Positions 9,933 to 20,900 of a DNA stretch of 64,000 nucleotides are shown in pieces (the first letter of the stretch is position 1; each line of letters begins with the position of its first letter). The stretch covers positions 420,415 to 484,414 of the forward strand of contig MNCI01026399.1 in NCBI GenBank assembly GCA_015680685.1. The letters run 5' to 3'. The DNA is from Gnetum montanum. Lineage: Eukaryota; Streptophyta; Gnetopsida; Gnetales; Gnetaceae. The position numbers were made by a program, and so were the translations under genes. The notes beneath the pieces were generated by a model. The model worked only from the letters and a program-made list of their open reading frames with translations, was not told the origin of the DNA and made no database searches.

Positions 9933-12036
9933 TTAATTAGAGTTGACATAGTTGGGTAAGTTATAACCATAAGATGGTATGCAAGGATCAACATGTCTCC
10001 CCATGTGGCAATATTCATTAGGTCGCATGGTTGTTGGAGTATTAATTGGTGGCCTGGTTGAAGTAACATGAGGCATTACGTTCGAAGAGAGGGGTGCGCC
10101 ATAGTGTTGTACTTGTGCTGAGTTGGAGGATGTAGTGGCCTTGGGATTGTGTTGTCCCTTCCTATGGTCATTTCTAAAGAAGGGATGCCTTTGATGTTGT
10201 TGAGGTCTCTCACTGTTGTTGGCACTAGTAGCACAAGTAAAATTCGAAGGTTGTTGCTGTGGTGTAGACACTTTAGGAACAATAGGTGGCGATGTAGAAG
10301 GAGGAAAAGGATGACAACGTTCAAATTTTGGAGAAGTGTAAGGTACACAAGGCGATGGTTGTGTTGAGGACATGGGCTGATAGTATTGGGGAGAATGATA
10401 ATGCGGTGAGATAGAGTATGTTGGCCCAGTTGGGCAAACAGGATGTTGAACTAAATAAGCATTTGAATTCAAATGATACAAAGGGTGTCTCCAGCTTAGG
10501 GATCACTTTCCCCACGACTGGGATTGTTGCCACTATGATCGAACACAGTATCTCTGTACGAACTTTGGATGTAACATGTTTCCCCAATGCTCATATAGAT
10601 GTAACAGGATTGGGCATTGACCCTTGGGGTGATCGTACAGGCAAATGTTGCATTCATACGTATGATTGGTAGTTGAGCCCTTATTTTCCTTATCCCTTCT
10701 TTCCGAATGTCTAATGATACTTGGTCCTGCTTCTCAAGTTGTCAAAACTCTATCTCCAATAATATTGATATATTCCCCACACTTTTTATGCATCCATTCC
10801 AACCTCTTATTGATCCTTGCCTCAATTTCATCTAATGATTATGGTACTGGCAAAGATGGTTCTTCCTCGTTGAGATAGGTTGATTTCTCCTTTTTATGAT
10901 TATGGACCTTTGTTAAGTTAGATTTTGGTCCCGTTGATGTTTTTCAACACTCTCCCATCTAGCCATTTCTCCTTCTTCTTTTTCTACCCGCTTAATAAGC
11001 TCTTGGAATTTATGGGTTTGTAGTTCGTATAGTTGACCTTGGGCATACATCCCTAGGGTCTCTCTTGTTTCATCACGAAGCCCATCAATGATATGATATA
11101 TTAGCCTTTCCTCGGAGAACTCATGGCCTGGACAGTTGTTTAGCAGTGCATAATATCTTTCTAAGGCCATGTCCAAGGGTTCATGTTGTGCTTGTTTCCA
11201 CTCTTGGATTTTTCTCCTCAAGGCCGACACTCTTGCGTAGGTTTGATATCTTTTGTTAAAGAGTTCTACCATTTTTGGTCAACGTTGTATTGAATTTGGT
11301 TTTTCATGATCTATACCATACTTTTTCTTGGCCAACGAGTGTCATAGGAAAGAGCTTGAGTTTTTGCCAACCGTTATCAATGTTGTTCCATGCACAAGCA
11401 TCGTAGAAGGCTTGTAAATGTTGTTGCGGATCTAAGTCATAGCCTCCTGAGAAATTAGGGAAGTTGTTTAAATCGAGCCTGGGTAGGTGGCTCTCTTTAC
11501 GATGCCTATGGGAGATTCGAACAGCCTCTTGTATAGGCGTTAGGCTCTTAGTGAACAGTAGGGGTTCATCGTCACTAAGTAGGTTGTGAGTTTGTGAGTT
11601 GGGATGATGTTGCCCCTATTCATGTTGGCGTTCTTGATTTTTTTTTGTGAGCTCGATTTTTAGTTCTACACCGATCCCTTGAAAGATAGTCATCTGTGTC
11701 ACAATCTGACGTTGAAGGAGTAGAGGAAGAGAAGGAACTATAAAACTCATTATGAATTTTGTAAGTCTTCCAATCATTCCCAAGTAAGTTCTTGTTAGTT
11801 ATTGAGAAGGTCCTAGGCCTTTCAGGCCTCCTCGTTCTATGGGATGTCTCATCCTCACTAGAGATGTCAGAGTTGGATGATGAGAGTCTTTGAGTATCGT
11901 TGGGGTGTTCATAAACATAGGGGACTCCTGCATAAGGTTGAGTACTCTAGACTTCATCTTCAGCATCAATTCTATTGGTTCTCCAATGAATTGCCTCATT
12001 AGTGGTTGCAGGGTCATAGTCTTGTGAGAGAGACAT
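9933..12036 (-). pseudogene. gag: gag of element B (frameshifted)
   Basis: The start codon at 12,036 opens MSLSQDYDPATTNEAIHW, which runs into an in-frame stop about 28 codons on. The retrotransposon gag core follows at 11,272-10,913 (MVELFNKRYQTYARVSALRR, then DGLRDETRETLG and YAQGQLYELQTHKFQEL). After frameshifts comes an intact CCHC-type knuckle CNICLYDHPKGQC near 10,650-10,600. The open C-terminal part is proline-, tyrosine- and asparagine-rich (10,481-9,933, 182 codons). The RHPFFR word in the tail parallels KRPFFR in element C. Gag binds and packages the element RNA. The coding frame closes where C would continue into protease, so B encodes gag only. Confidence 0.78.
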
Positions 12037-12157
12037 TGTTGTGAAATTGTGTGTGAATTTGTATGTGACTTTTTGTAATTATTTCTCCATAAAAGATATA
12101 TCGTTAATTCCTATACAGCAACCTTGTATGATATAACTAATATAGAGAACTAGCACC

Positions 12158-12176
12158 GTCCCCGACAACAACGCCA
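12158..12176 (-). other. Primer binding site of element B
   Basis: One base inside the LTR the minus strand reads TGGCGTTGTTGTCGGGGAC. It begins TGG, as expected for pairing with a tRNA 3' CCA end. I cannot name the tRNA without a comparison set. Confidence 0.65.
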
Positions 12177-12177
12177 A

Positions 12178-12423
12178 TGATGAGTGACGATGTACCCCTA
12201 CACTCAACCATATGAATACGTGCGTTTCACGCACGATCCGGTCGAACTCTGCAGACAGGCTAGTTATGGTATCTAGATAGTTACTCGTAGGTCGCAGTTC
12301 GTTGTCTTCCCACCTGGACTAGTATTAGCTTTGTCATGTATGGTTTAGTCCAGAGTGAGGTGTATGATGTGTTTCTACACTAGTACCACTCCTGAGTATG
12401 ATGGAAAGTAATATTACTTAAAC

Positions 12424-12457
<34 letters not shown>

Positions 12458-13380
12458 TAAGCAGGCTTAAGTGTGATGAGCATCCATTCCTTAATCATCC
12501 GTACACATCTTGGACCTCGTGCACAACTGCCACTGGGATTACCAAGTGCATGGCCTAAGTACGCTACTGGGTTACCAAGTAGTCACACTTGAATGCTCGT
12601 GATTAAGTCGTACTCATTCCGCATTACTAGGAGATAAGGGTGAAGAGATGTTAATTAAGAAAGTAGTAAATACCAATAACAATTAAATACGTAATTAAGC
12701 TAAGTGGATGTTGCAATGATGAAGTAATCTCGATCCTTATTGTCGGTCATGTGCGTGTCCAAGTACGTCACACTCGAATAAGGATGCTGTACAATTACAA
12801 TCATCACACTGCGGGCATGCACTGGGGGAAAAGGGTTGAGAGGACTAAGTGACTAACTTACATTAACTATTCATTAACTAGGTTCTAATAGTTCCTAACA
12901 CTAGTATCCATTCCCACTTGCCACACACATCCTGAACTAGTGTAACGCTGCTGGGATTACCAAACGCTAATCGTTACTGGGTTACCAAGCGTTACACACA
13001 TGCTCGAAGTGGTCGTACTAAGTGTACTTAACTAGGAGAGTTAAGGGTTGAGAGAGATTAATTAACTAAGAAAGCATTTAAACATTCAACAATAATTAAT
13101 TACTATTTAGCTTAGTCCATATGTTGCAAGGTTTATCATAAAGTTCGTCTTTATTACCATACACAAATGTGTGCTCAGGTACAATTTGCTCGAATAAAGA
13201 TCTGTTCACTTTAGGACTCCTACTGCGGGCACACAGGAATTATTCTAACTCTGGAATGGTAAAACTACTATAGTTTGGCTAAGGGTCTAAGTCTAGATGA
13301 GTGAACAAGGGAAAGCCGCCTCTTATTTATAGACATTGCAGTAGGCCTCGATATCACGTACGCGATATCGCAGCTCATCA
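12178..13380 (-). repeat. 5' LTR of element B (chimeric)
   Basis: At 1,203 bases, tgatgag...tcatca, it is markedly longer than the 853-base solo LTR G. It has the same two-module layout as its 3' partner, with aataaag-type signals in both modules and paired ttggta/cccag boxes in each. GATATC palindromes are at 13,350 and 13,364, 14 apart. The TATA box is the complement of cttatttatag near 13,323. Confidence 0.85.
12427..12455 (+). repeat. (GA)n microsatellite in B 5' LTR
   Basis: A GA run of about 29 bases, a length variant of the run at 6,866-6,888. Confidence 0.9.
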
Positions 13381-13435
13381 TGTGTGAATGCTTGTATTCG
13401 TATGGTTGAGTGTAGGGATACCTAGCCACTCATCA
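13381..13435 (+). repeat. End of the 3' LTR of element D
   Basis: tgtgtgaatgcttgtattcg... to tagccactcatca matches the ends of LTRs F and G, and is followed by the right gttgt target duplication (13,436-13,440). Confidence 0.82.
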
Positions 13436-14365
13436 GTTGTGTAAAGTCCCTTGTATAGTATATGATTAAGGTGACTTAATAGAATTCATTCCAAATCCAG
13501 ATTAAAACTAACCACATCCAGTGACCTCGCATGAATGTAGTAGACCAACCCATCCTCCTGAAGCAACAAGAATGTGTCCACAAAGTCATCAACATTCCAA
13601 CAAGGGAAAGATAGAGAAGTAGGAAGCAAGAAAGGGCCTGAGTTAGAGGGAATGTTTAGGCATGGGTAACATGTCTTTCCAGTGCCATAACCAATGCTTG
13701 TAGCCCATGTTTCTTTATTATGTCTAAGGGGTGTGCTTTGAATTCCCACCAGGTTTTTTTTTTATGAGAACCACACCATGCAAATACTTACTTGATTTAG
13801 TTAACTTCCTGATATTTGGTCAAGAGCAAAATGGTGCAAAACCTATGAAAAACATCTAAGTACCCAAGAGAATAGCCAGCACAAATGCGTCGAATCCCTT
13901 TAAGGTCACACCCTTTTCAATCCATTTGAATCTTTCCTTGGTTTGAAGAATACCAAGCCACTAATTCATTAATAAGTTTACTTAGAAAAATGGACAATAT
14001 AGTTCCAAGATTAAGGGAGACCATAGAGTTGAATGGATGAATGGACGACGTGGACTCATTGCCTATTTTATCAAAAGAAACCATATTTTAGCATCAACAT
14101 TAAAAGTCAAAGGTAAAAACCAAACATTAGCAATCAACACTATTATAGTATTCTCCACCATCATGAGCACTTATTATATGATGAGTGAGATTTATTCAAA
14201 CAAAATATAATAGAGAAAGAAATAGTAAAAAATATTAACGACGGTGTAAAACAAAAATAAGTAAAGAAGAAGAATGTGTAAAACAAAAATGCATAAAACA
14301 AAAAAGACAAAAGAAACTAAGGCTCAAAATGACTAGCATTGGTGGCCATCTCCCCCAAAACTAAG
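13436..14365 (-). other. 3' noncoding region of element C, proximal half
   Basis: This continues the C sequence interrupted by D. A short frame at 13,486-13,749 (minus) resembles one at 8,883-9,077 in B around GPF.LPT and ..SLDV....LDLE. It is short and its function is unknown. An A-rich stretch at 14,210-14,310 parallels the A-rich region of B. Confidence 0.6.
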
Positions 14366-15480
14366 TTAGAAGGAGGAGATCCAAAATAATGAGCAAGGTT
14401 GTCCATTAACAGAGGTAGTATTAGTACTGGCTGTTGTAGGCTCATGGAAAGGTTTGGTTTGTTGGATGTTGACCAGTAATTTCTTATTTGGGCTTTTAGG
14501 TTTATAGATCATCATGGCCCCTGAGGGAAAAGTTTCATGAATAATATAAGGTCCTTCCCATGGCATTTGAAATTTAGTTCATTGTGGCACATGTGTGGGA
14601 TTCCAATATAGAACCTTATCTCCTGGTTGGTGTTTGACTTTTCTAATCCTTAAGTCATGACGTTGCTTGTTGAAGGCCTTATGCAGTTCATTGGATGACA
14701 GGGTGGCTAATCGATTTTCATCTATCAAGTTAAGGTTCATCAACTATTCTTTCTGTACTAGATTGAGGTCAAGGTTGAGGTCACATGCTGTAGATAGTGT
14801 ACAGAGCTCAGCTTGGATAGGAAGTGTTGGAAGTTTACTGTACACTAACTCATAGGGAGAGTAGCCTATAGGGAGTTTCCATGTGAAGCAGTATGCCCAA
14901 AGAGCATCGTTTAGTTTAGTGCTCTAATCTCACCTATATTTGCTCATGGTCCATGTCAATATTCTTGTGATCTCCCTATTGGTGACTTCGGCTTGACCAT
15001 CCGCTTGAGGATGATATGGTGTAGTTAGCTTATGTTCAACTCCTAAGCGTTGCATCAGCTTTCGAAAAGTCACACCTATAAAATGTGTACCATTGTCAAA
15101 AATAAGTGCACGAGGCATGCCAAACCTGTTTATGATTTGTTTTTGAACAAATTATGCAGCGGTAGATGATGTACAGTCCATAATAGTGGCTACTTCTGCC
15201 CACTTTGTAAAAGAATCAACAGTAACAACGATGTATGCTTTTCCATTAGACATTGGTGTAATAGGCCCCTTAAAATCAATACCTCATATGTCGAAGGGTT
15301 CTAAAGGTTGTTACCATTGTTGTGGATCCTCCATTCTAGCAGTCATTCCCCCATCTCATTGACCCTTGTGGTGTTTCTTGTGTAAGCAGATAAGTGAGAA
15401 TGCTACTATACCAATTCATAACAGTGGTTAAGTGATTGTTTATCACACCTGCAAAGAGGAGTTCATCAGGGAAACGGTCA
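14366..15480 (-). pseudogene. pol: Integrase region of element C pol
   Basis: On the minus strand, HKKHHKGQ near 15,375 is a remnant of the N-terminal zinc-binding part. GIDFKGPITP followed by VVTVDSFTKWAEVA, then FDNGTHF, and last YHPQADGQAEVTNREI (14,930-15,118) supply the D, D and E catalytic positions of the core. The C-terminal part PWEGPYIIHETFPSGAM leads to the end of pol at 14,366. Integrase would insert the cDNA copy. Scattered stops interrupt the reading frame, for example between VVTV... and FDNG. Confidence 0.88.
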
Positions 15481-15499
15481 AAAATTGGATATTCATCCT

Positions 15500-15870
15500 C
15501 TTTGTTGTCCTATCATAACCGAGATAAATGATCAGCGACAACATTCTCGGTGCCTTTACAATCAATCATTGTAAGATCAAACTCTTGTAAGATCATGAGC
15601 ATCATACGATGCCAGGGCTTACCATTGGTTTATTCATTAAGAACCGTATTGCACTATGATCCATGTGTAAAAATATCTTATAGCTCGATACATAGTGCCT
15701 AAATTTTTCTAGTGCAAACACCATAGCCAATAATTCTTTTTCTATTGTGGTGTAGTTGAGTTGTGCACTAGTAATACTTCGACTTGCACAGTGAATGTAA
15801 TAGGGGCATTTTTGGTCATCTAACTGTGTAAGTATGGCTCCTAAGGCAAATTTGGATGCATCAGTCATTA
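15500..15870 (-). pseudogene. pol: RNase H region of element C pol
   Basis: The frame 15,868-15,602 reads MTDASKFALGAILTQL, then YTTIEKELLAMVFALEKFRHY and MDHSAIRFL. The acidic residues in TDAS, EKELLA and MDHSAI correspond to the Ty3/gypsy RNase H active site, which removes RNA from the RNA/DNA hybrid. It joins RT directly, as usual in this group. Stops on both sides show decay. Confidence 0.88.
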
Positions 15871-16079
15871 TGTGGAACTATCTGGACCAGTCAAGAGCTT
15901 ATAGAATTGGTGTTTCTATGAGTTTCTATTTCAAGGTTTGGAAAGCTAACTCACATTCCCTAGTCCATTCAAAGGGTACGTCCTTTTTTGTTAATTCTAC
16001 CAACGATTTTGCAATCTTTGAAAAGTTCTCTATGAAGTGTCTATAATAGCTAATATGTCCAAGGAATGATCTGATGTCT

Positions 16080-17100
16080 TTTACAGTTTCAGGTTGATGA
16101 GTGATTCCTTAGATGACTTTAATCTTTTTAGGATCTACCTCTATCCCTGTTTGTAAAATCTTGTGCCCTAATACAACACCTTCTTGGACCATTAAATGGA
16201 TTTTTTGCCAATTAAGTTGGTTTCGACACATCGTTTCAGTACTTGCTCTAATCGGTCTAATGCTTATTCGAAGTCTACTCCGTAAGTGGAGAAATCGTCC
16301 ATAAAGAGCTTCATACCATTCCCTATTTGCTATTGAAATATACTTAGAACTAGACGTTGAAATGTTACTAGGCCATTTGACAAGCCAAACAACATCTATC
16401 TATATGCTAATGTCCCCCAAGGACTCGTGAATGTAGTCTTGGCTTGGTCTTCTAGTGCTATTTGAATTTGATTGTATCCATTGTAACCATCCAGAAAACT
16501 ATAGTAGCAATGCCCTGCAATGGTATCTAAGGCTTGGTTGGCGAATGGCAATGGGAAATGGTCTTTCAATGTTGCCATGTTCAACAACCTAAAGTTTATA
16601 CACACCCTCCATTTGCCTCCCTTTTTAGGCATAATGACTAATGGAGTAACCCATTCACTATCAGCAATGGGGTAGATGAACCTAGCTTTTAGAAGTTGTT
16701 CAATTTCTTCCTTAACCACTTACTTAAGCTTTGGGTTCAGTCGCCTTTACGGTTCTCATCGAGGCTTCATGGAGGGATCAGTGTAAATTCTATGTTGGCA
16801 TATCCTAGGATCTATTCTAGTTAATTCGAGATATGACCAAGCAAAGGCTTTTGACCATTTATTTACCATCCTCAACAGTCTTTCTTTTTGTTGGGAAGTG
16901 AGCTTACCATTAATGATTACTAATTTTCCATTCTTGAGGAATGTGTACTCCATACCGGTGGGCAATGGTTTTAACTCGAGGGGATCTTGCTTAAATTCGT
17001 TAGGGATTTCCAACTTCCCCCAGTTGGTATTTTGGGTATCAATACTTGGAAGTTGGCAATGGACTTACTCTAATGTATCTATGCTATCAATGTAGGTGCA
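16080..17100 (-). pseudogene. pol: Reverse transcriptase region of element C pol
   Basis: The piece 17,013-16,756 holds the region before RT (DPLELKPLPTGMEYTFL, then SWSYLELTRIDP and CQHRIY-like text). The piece 16,719-16,396 holds RT motifs (EIEQLLKARFIYPI, MPKKGGKWRVCINFRLLN, FLDGYNGYNQI, EDQAKTTFTSPWGTLAYR). The catalytic FMDDFSTYG is intact at about 16,308-16,280. Stops occur, for instance after LAYR and between LVLSIFQ and QIGNG. FLDGY..YNQI favours the Athila/Tat branch over chromoviruses. Confidence 0.92.
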
Positions 17101-17265
17101 AGTCAAGCTCTTAGTTGGTTCCATGCATATAGTTGAATTACTCTCTTGGTCAACTGTCAACCACTGGGTGCCTTCCTATCTTGTGGCTGCTACATACAGG
17201 CATCTTTGTATGTTAGTTATTTATGCACACTAGTTGCATGTAGGCAATGTTAAACATTGTATGAA

Positions 17266-17997
17266 CTACCCCCCCTGCATGCAATTACACCCTGTGTCAC
17301 TATATGCAATGCATGGAACTTTCTTGTTCTCAATCTTTCTGAATGTATTTTCCTTTGATATTTCTAGGGAAAGATCATGTATTCCTAGGCATGCATCAAT
17401 TGTTCTTAGCCATGCTCTTCCCATAATGATTGGGAAGTCCCCCTTATAGTTGTTGACTTGAATCACTAGGAAATCGACTGGATATGACCACACACAAACA
17501 GTGGTGACAATGTCCTCAACTAGTCCTAATGGAACAGTGATGGACTGGTTGGTCAACTCTAAACGAATGTTACTTTTTTTTAGTGGAGGCAGGTTCCAAG
17601 CTTTGTACATTTCTTGAGAGATTAAGTTAACACTAGAACCTGAATCCAAAAGAGCTTTACAAGGCTCATTTCCCACGATCTGTAAATAAATAAGAGGGCT
17701 TCCAAGATCAGAGAATTTCCTCGGAAGACGGCCAACTTTAATCCAATCGGTAATGGCATGAGTCAACATGACCATGTGCGTTGAGTGTCGTCTTTGGTTC
17801 GAAGGAAGCTCTAAAGATTCGAATGATGGTGAGGCCTTTGGAGAATTAGCCTCTTGTGGTTGTAAGGACTTGGTTGGACTATTGGTTCTAAAGAAAGGTC
17901 TCTTTTTTGTGTGGTTGTTTGAACCAATAGTAGGTTGAGGGTTGATAGCCCTTATAGCGTTACATTGTTGTGGCTGGGCAGGAAGCTCACCCTGCAT
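17266..17997 (-). pseudogene. Gag C-terminus and aspartic protease of element C
   Basis: This is the longest open stretch of element C, 243 codons. A proline/glutamine-rich start (GELPAQPQQ, KKRPFFR) continues the gag tail. Then come YLQIVGNEPC and the protease active site LLDSGSSVNLIS, with the D-S-G triad, and a later flap-like FPIIMGRAWLRTIDA. Protease would cut the polyprotein. The frame ends at 17,266 and RT follows in another segment, so the original polyprotein is broken. Confidence 0.85.
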
Positions 17998-20900
17998 AGT
18001 TGGAGCAGGTGGTAATGGAGCTAAGGGTGGAAGATGTGTAGCCAGATGAGAAGGATAGTATGTTTGTGGAACATCTCCCCTAGGAGAAGGAGTTCTATAG
18101 TACTCGTGGGTTTGGTAGTGAGGCTGAGAAGTGACGTGACTAGTGGAGTCACGTGGAGAGATCGGCTACTACACGTAGTATTCGTACAAGTCAAGTTGAT
18201 GGTAAGGATACTATTGACGTGGTGGTGGCATTCCCCATGATTGTGGGTGTTGCCACTGTTGATACTATTCATTTGGTTGTGGTGGAGCTCCACTCAGATA
18301 ATACATCAAGGGTTGGTGGAACTGCCTTAGGTTACCTTGAGGATAAGGTAACCTTCAGGGTGTTTACCGTTTGTTTAATCATGGGTTTAGTGCATACACC
18401 CCAGACTCTTGTAAATGTGACACTACTAGGAAACATCCCTTAGGATGGTCATATTGGCATATCTCACATCCGCTATCATTTTCGGTATCTAAATCCACAA
18501 CCTCTTCAATGAAGGCAACTTTGCCCTTACCCTTGTTATGTGCATATTCAGCATCTCTCTTTTTCCTTCTCTTTCGATCACTACTTTGCTCTCTAGACTC
18601 CTCTACTATTTTTAGAACGATTTGAAATTTATCATTTAAGGAGTTCCACATTTGATCTACCTTTGCTGATACTTCTAATGCAAATTTCTAAATGGGCAAA
18701 GTTTTCCTATTCACCATCTTTTCAAGTGGCGATTCTTCTTCATCTTCACAAAATCTAACTTCCTTGTTTTGGAGGGAAGGATCTCTGTTGTATTCCTCCA
18801 CACTTTCTCTTTTCTTTAACTCACTTTCCTCTTTGGCAACTTGCTCCAATAATCTTTGTACTTAATAGGCTCTAAGCTAGGATAGTCTCCCTTGGGCATA
18901 AGTCCCAAGGGTTCTTCACGTTTCGTACCTAAGCCCATCTACAAGATGGCGTAGTTGTTCCCTCTTCGAGTAACCATGGGTAAGGCAACGATGTAATAAT
19001 GCATAATATCGGCCCATGGCAGCATCCAAAGGTTTGTGTCCTCCTTGTTTCCATCCTTGGATTTTCTTATGTAGGTTGGACACTTAGGAGTATGTTTGAT
19101 ACTTATTGTTGAATAACTCTAACATGGTACTCCATTAATGAATGGATTCTAGTTCTAAGGACCGGTACCAGCTTTTCGCTTCCTTGATCAGTGTCTGTGA
19201 AAACAACTTTAGTTTTTTCCACTCGTTTTCTATATTTTGCAAGGCACATGCATCATAAAATGCTTGTAGATGATTTTAAGGATTAGCGTTGTATCCCCCT
19301 TCAAATCGTGGAATATTGTTCATGTCTAATCTTTTGATCCTCTTGTCCTTTTGGTGCCTTGTTGGGTTCCTATCGGCCTTAGTTATATCTAGCATACTTT
19401 GGGTAGCGAGTAGGGGTTCATCATGATCGTATTTTCTATGGCATCTTTGATGCCTATGTTGTTCCCTACTCTCCCTCCTTTCATGGTGTGTTTCTCTAGA
19501 ATGCCCTCGTCCCCTTTCTCAACTGTTTTGTCTATGATCCCTATTTCTTCTACCATTATCCTTAGGGTATTTTCCCTTGCAATTGCATTCAGATCTTGAA
19601 GGAGAGGGGGAAGGAGATGATGAAGGTGAATGATGAAGTATCATTGAGTCACCACGTTGACAAGGCTGCATTTACGTAGCCACGTCGACGCGGGCCCGTC
19701 AACGTGGCCTTCCTGCGTTGACGTGGCCCCGTTTACGTAGCCGCCATCTCGACCTATAAATAAGAGGGACTTCCGCCTCATTAAGGCATCTTTTTGAGTA
19801 GTTGTAGCGAAGCTCTTGCAGTTTGCTCTCGCAAGAGATAGAATATTTTCCAAGTGCCCGCAGCAGGTGTAAGAAAAGTGATCGGATCTTTATTCGAGCG
19901 TTGATGTATCTGAGCCCATTGGCGTGACAGCAATAAAGACGAACTGTTCAAGCATACCTTGCTGCATTTGGACTTAATTATTTCATGCATTTAATAGTTT
20001 AATATGTTTATGCTTTATTAATTACTTATTTATGCTTTATTGATTACTTCTTAATTATTCATGTTTTTATTATTATAATTTCGATCGTTAGTGTTCATTT
20101 GCAATTCATAAAAGACATAAGTACGACCATCTCGAACGTAATCCAAACACTTGGTAAGCCTAGCGACGCTTAACGTCTGGTATCCCAGCAGTGTTAGGAA
20201 ATGCTCAGAACGTGCTCGGAAGATGGGACCAGAGGCTTATGCTAGGAGTAGTTAGAATATAAACTAGGATAACTAGAGATTAGATAATAGTTTATTCCTT
20301 ACCTTTCATACCTTAAATTAGCCACCAAAAGATATGCGAAAAGCTATAAAAATCATTAGCCTTAGTCTCACTTAACCATTGTAAACGGAACATCACAAGT
20401 GAGATTAGGAAGATAATGACCGTTCTAACCCAAAGTTCCACTGGTTAGAGTCTGGTGTATGTTAAGTATTTACAGTCTACGGAATTCGACCGGGTTGCGT
20501 GTGAATGCTCGTGATTCATATGGATGGGCATAGGGATACCTAGCCGCTCATCAGTGAAGGTGAAGGAGGACTAGCACCATGATGGTGCCTGCTACCTTCT
20601 CTTCGGTGGTCGTGGCCTCTATCGCGGTTACGATCAGAATGTCCATCTTTGTCATGCGTTCATGTTCCTTTTTTGGACCCTTTGTGTCCGTCGGTACCAG
20701 AATCTAGGTTATGGATAGTTGAGTGAAGATTCTAATACACAACCCCTTGACTGAAGTCAATGGGAGGAACATTATTTTGTGGGAAACCTCCTGAGGTAGG
20801 TTCACCATCCTCATTTTCACTTAGGACATACGGGACATCCTGAGACCACTTCCCCTTCATAGATTTATAATGTCTCTCCTGTTGTAGGTCCCTTTGACAT

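Larger units (their letters stand above)
6643..13380 (-). mobile_element. Element B: full-length gag-only (non-autonomous) LTR retrotransposon
   Basis: Two closely similar LTRs (6,643-7,841 and 12,178-13,380) flank about 4.3 kb. On the minus strand the order is LTR, primer binding site, gag, noncoding region with A/T tracts, purine tract, LTR. There is no pol: no DSG protease motif, FLDG or DD RT motif, or integrase motif. Its gag is recognisably related to that of C, and its 3' noncoding part resembles C. It therefore looks like a derivative that lost protease and pol and would have been mobilised in trans. In one 165-base stretch that I aligned by eye the two LTRs differ at about five positions. 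Confidence 0.85.
1961..13435 (+). mobile_element. Element D: non-autonomous gag-only LTR retrotransposon, with element B nested in its 3' LTR
   Basis: It starts tgatgaacc at 1,961 and ends tcatca at 13,435, flanked by gttgt on both sides. It contains a shortened 5' LTR, a gag remnant (2,637-3,960), about 2 kb with little coding content, a small open region near 5,343, a purine tract at 5,956 and a 3' LTR beginning at 5,969. That LTR is split by B, and its last 55 bases resume at 13,381. No protease, RT, RNase H or integrase motif is visible between the LTRs. This gene content fits what has been called a terminal-repeat element with a GAG domain. Confidence 0.85.

Noticed and set aside
10149-10367. 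Arginine-rich plus-strand frame
   Set aside because: It is the reverse of the gag tail of B and its composition follows from that.
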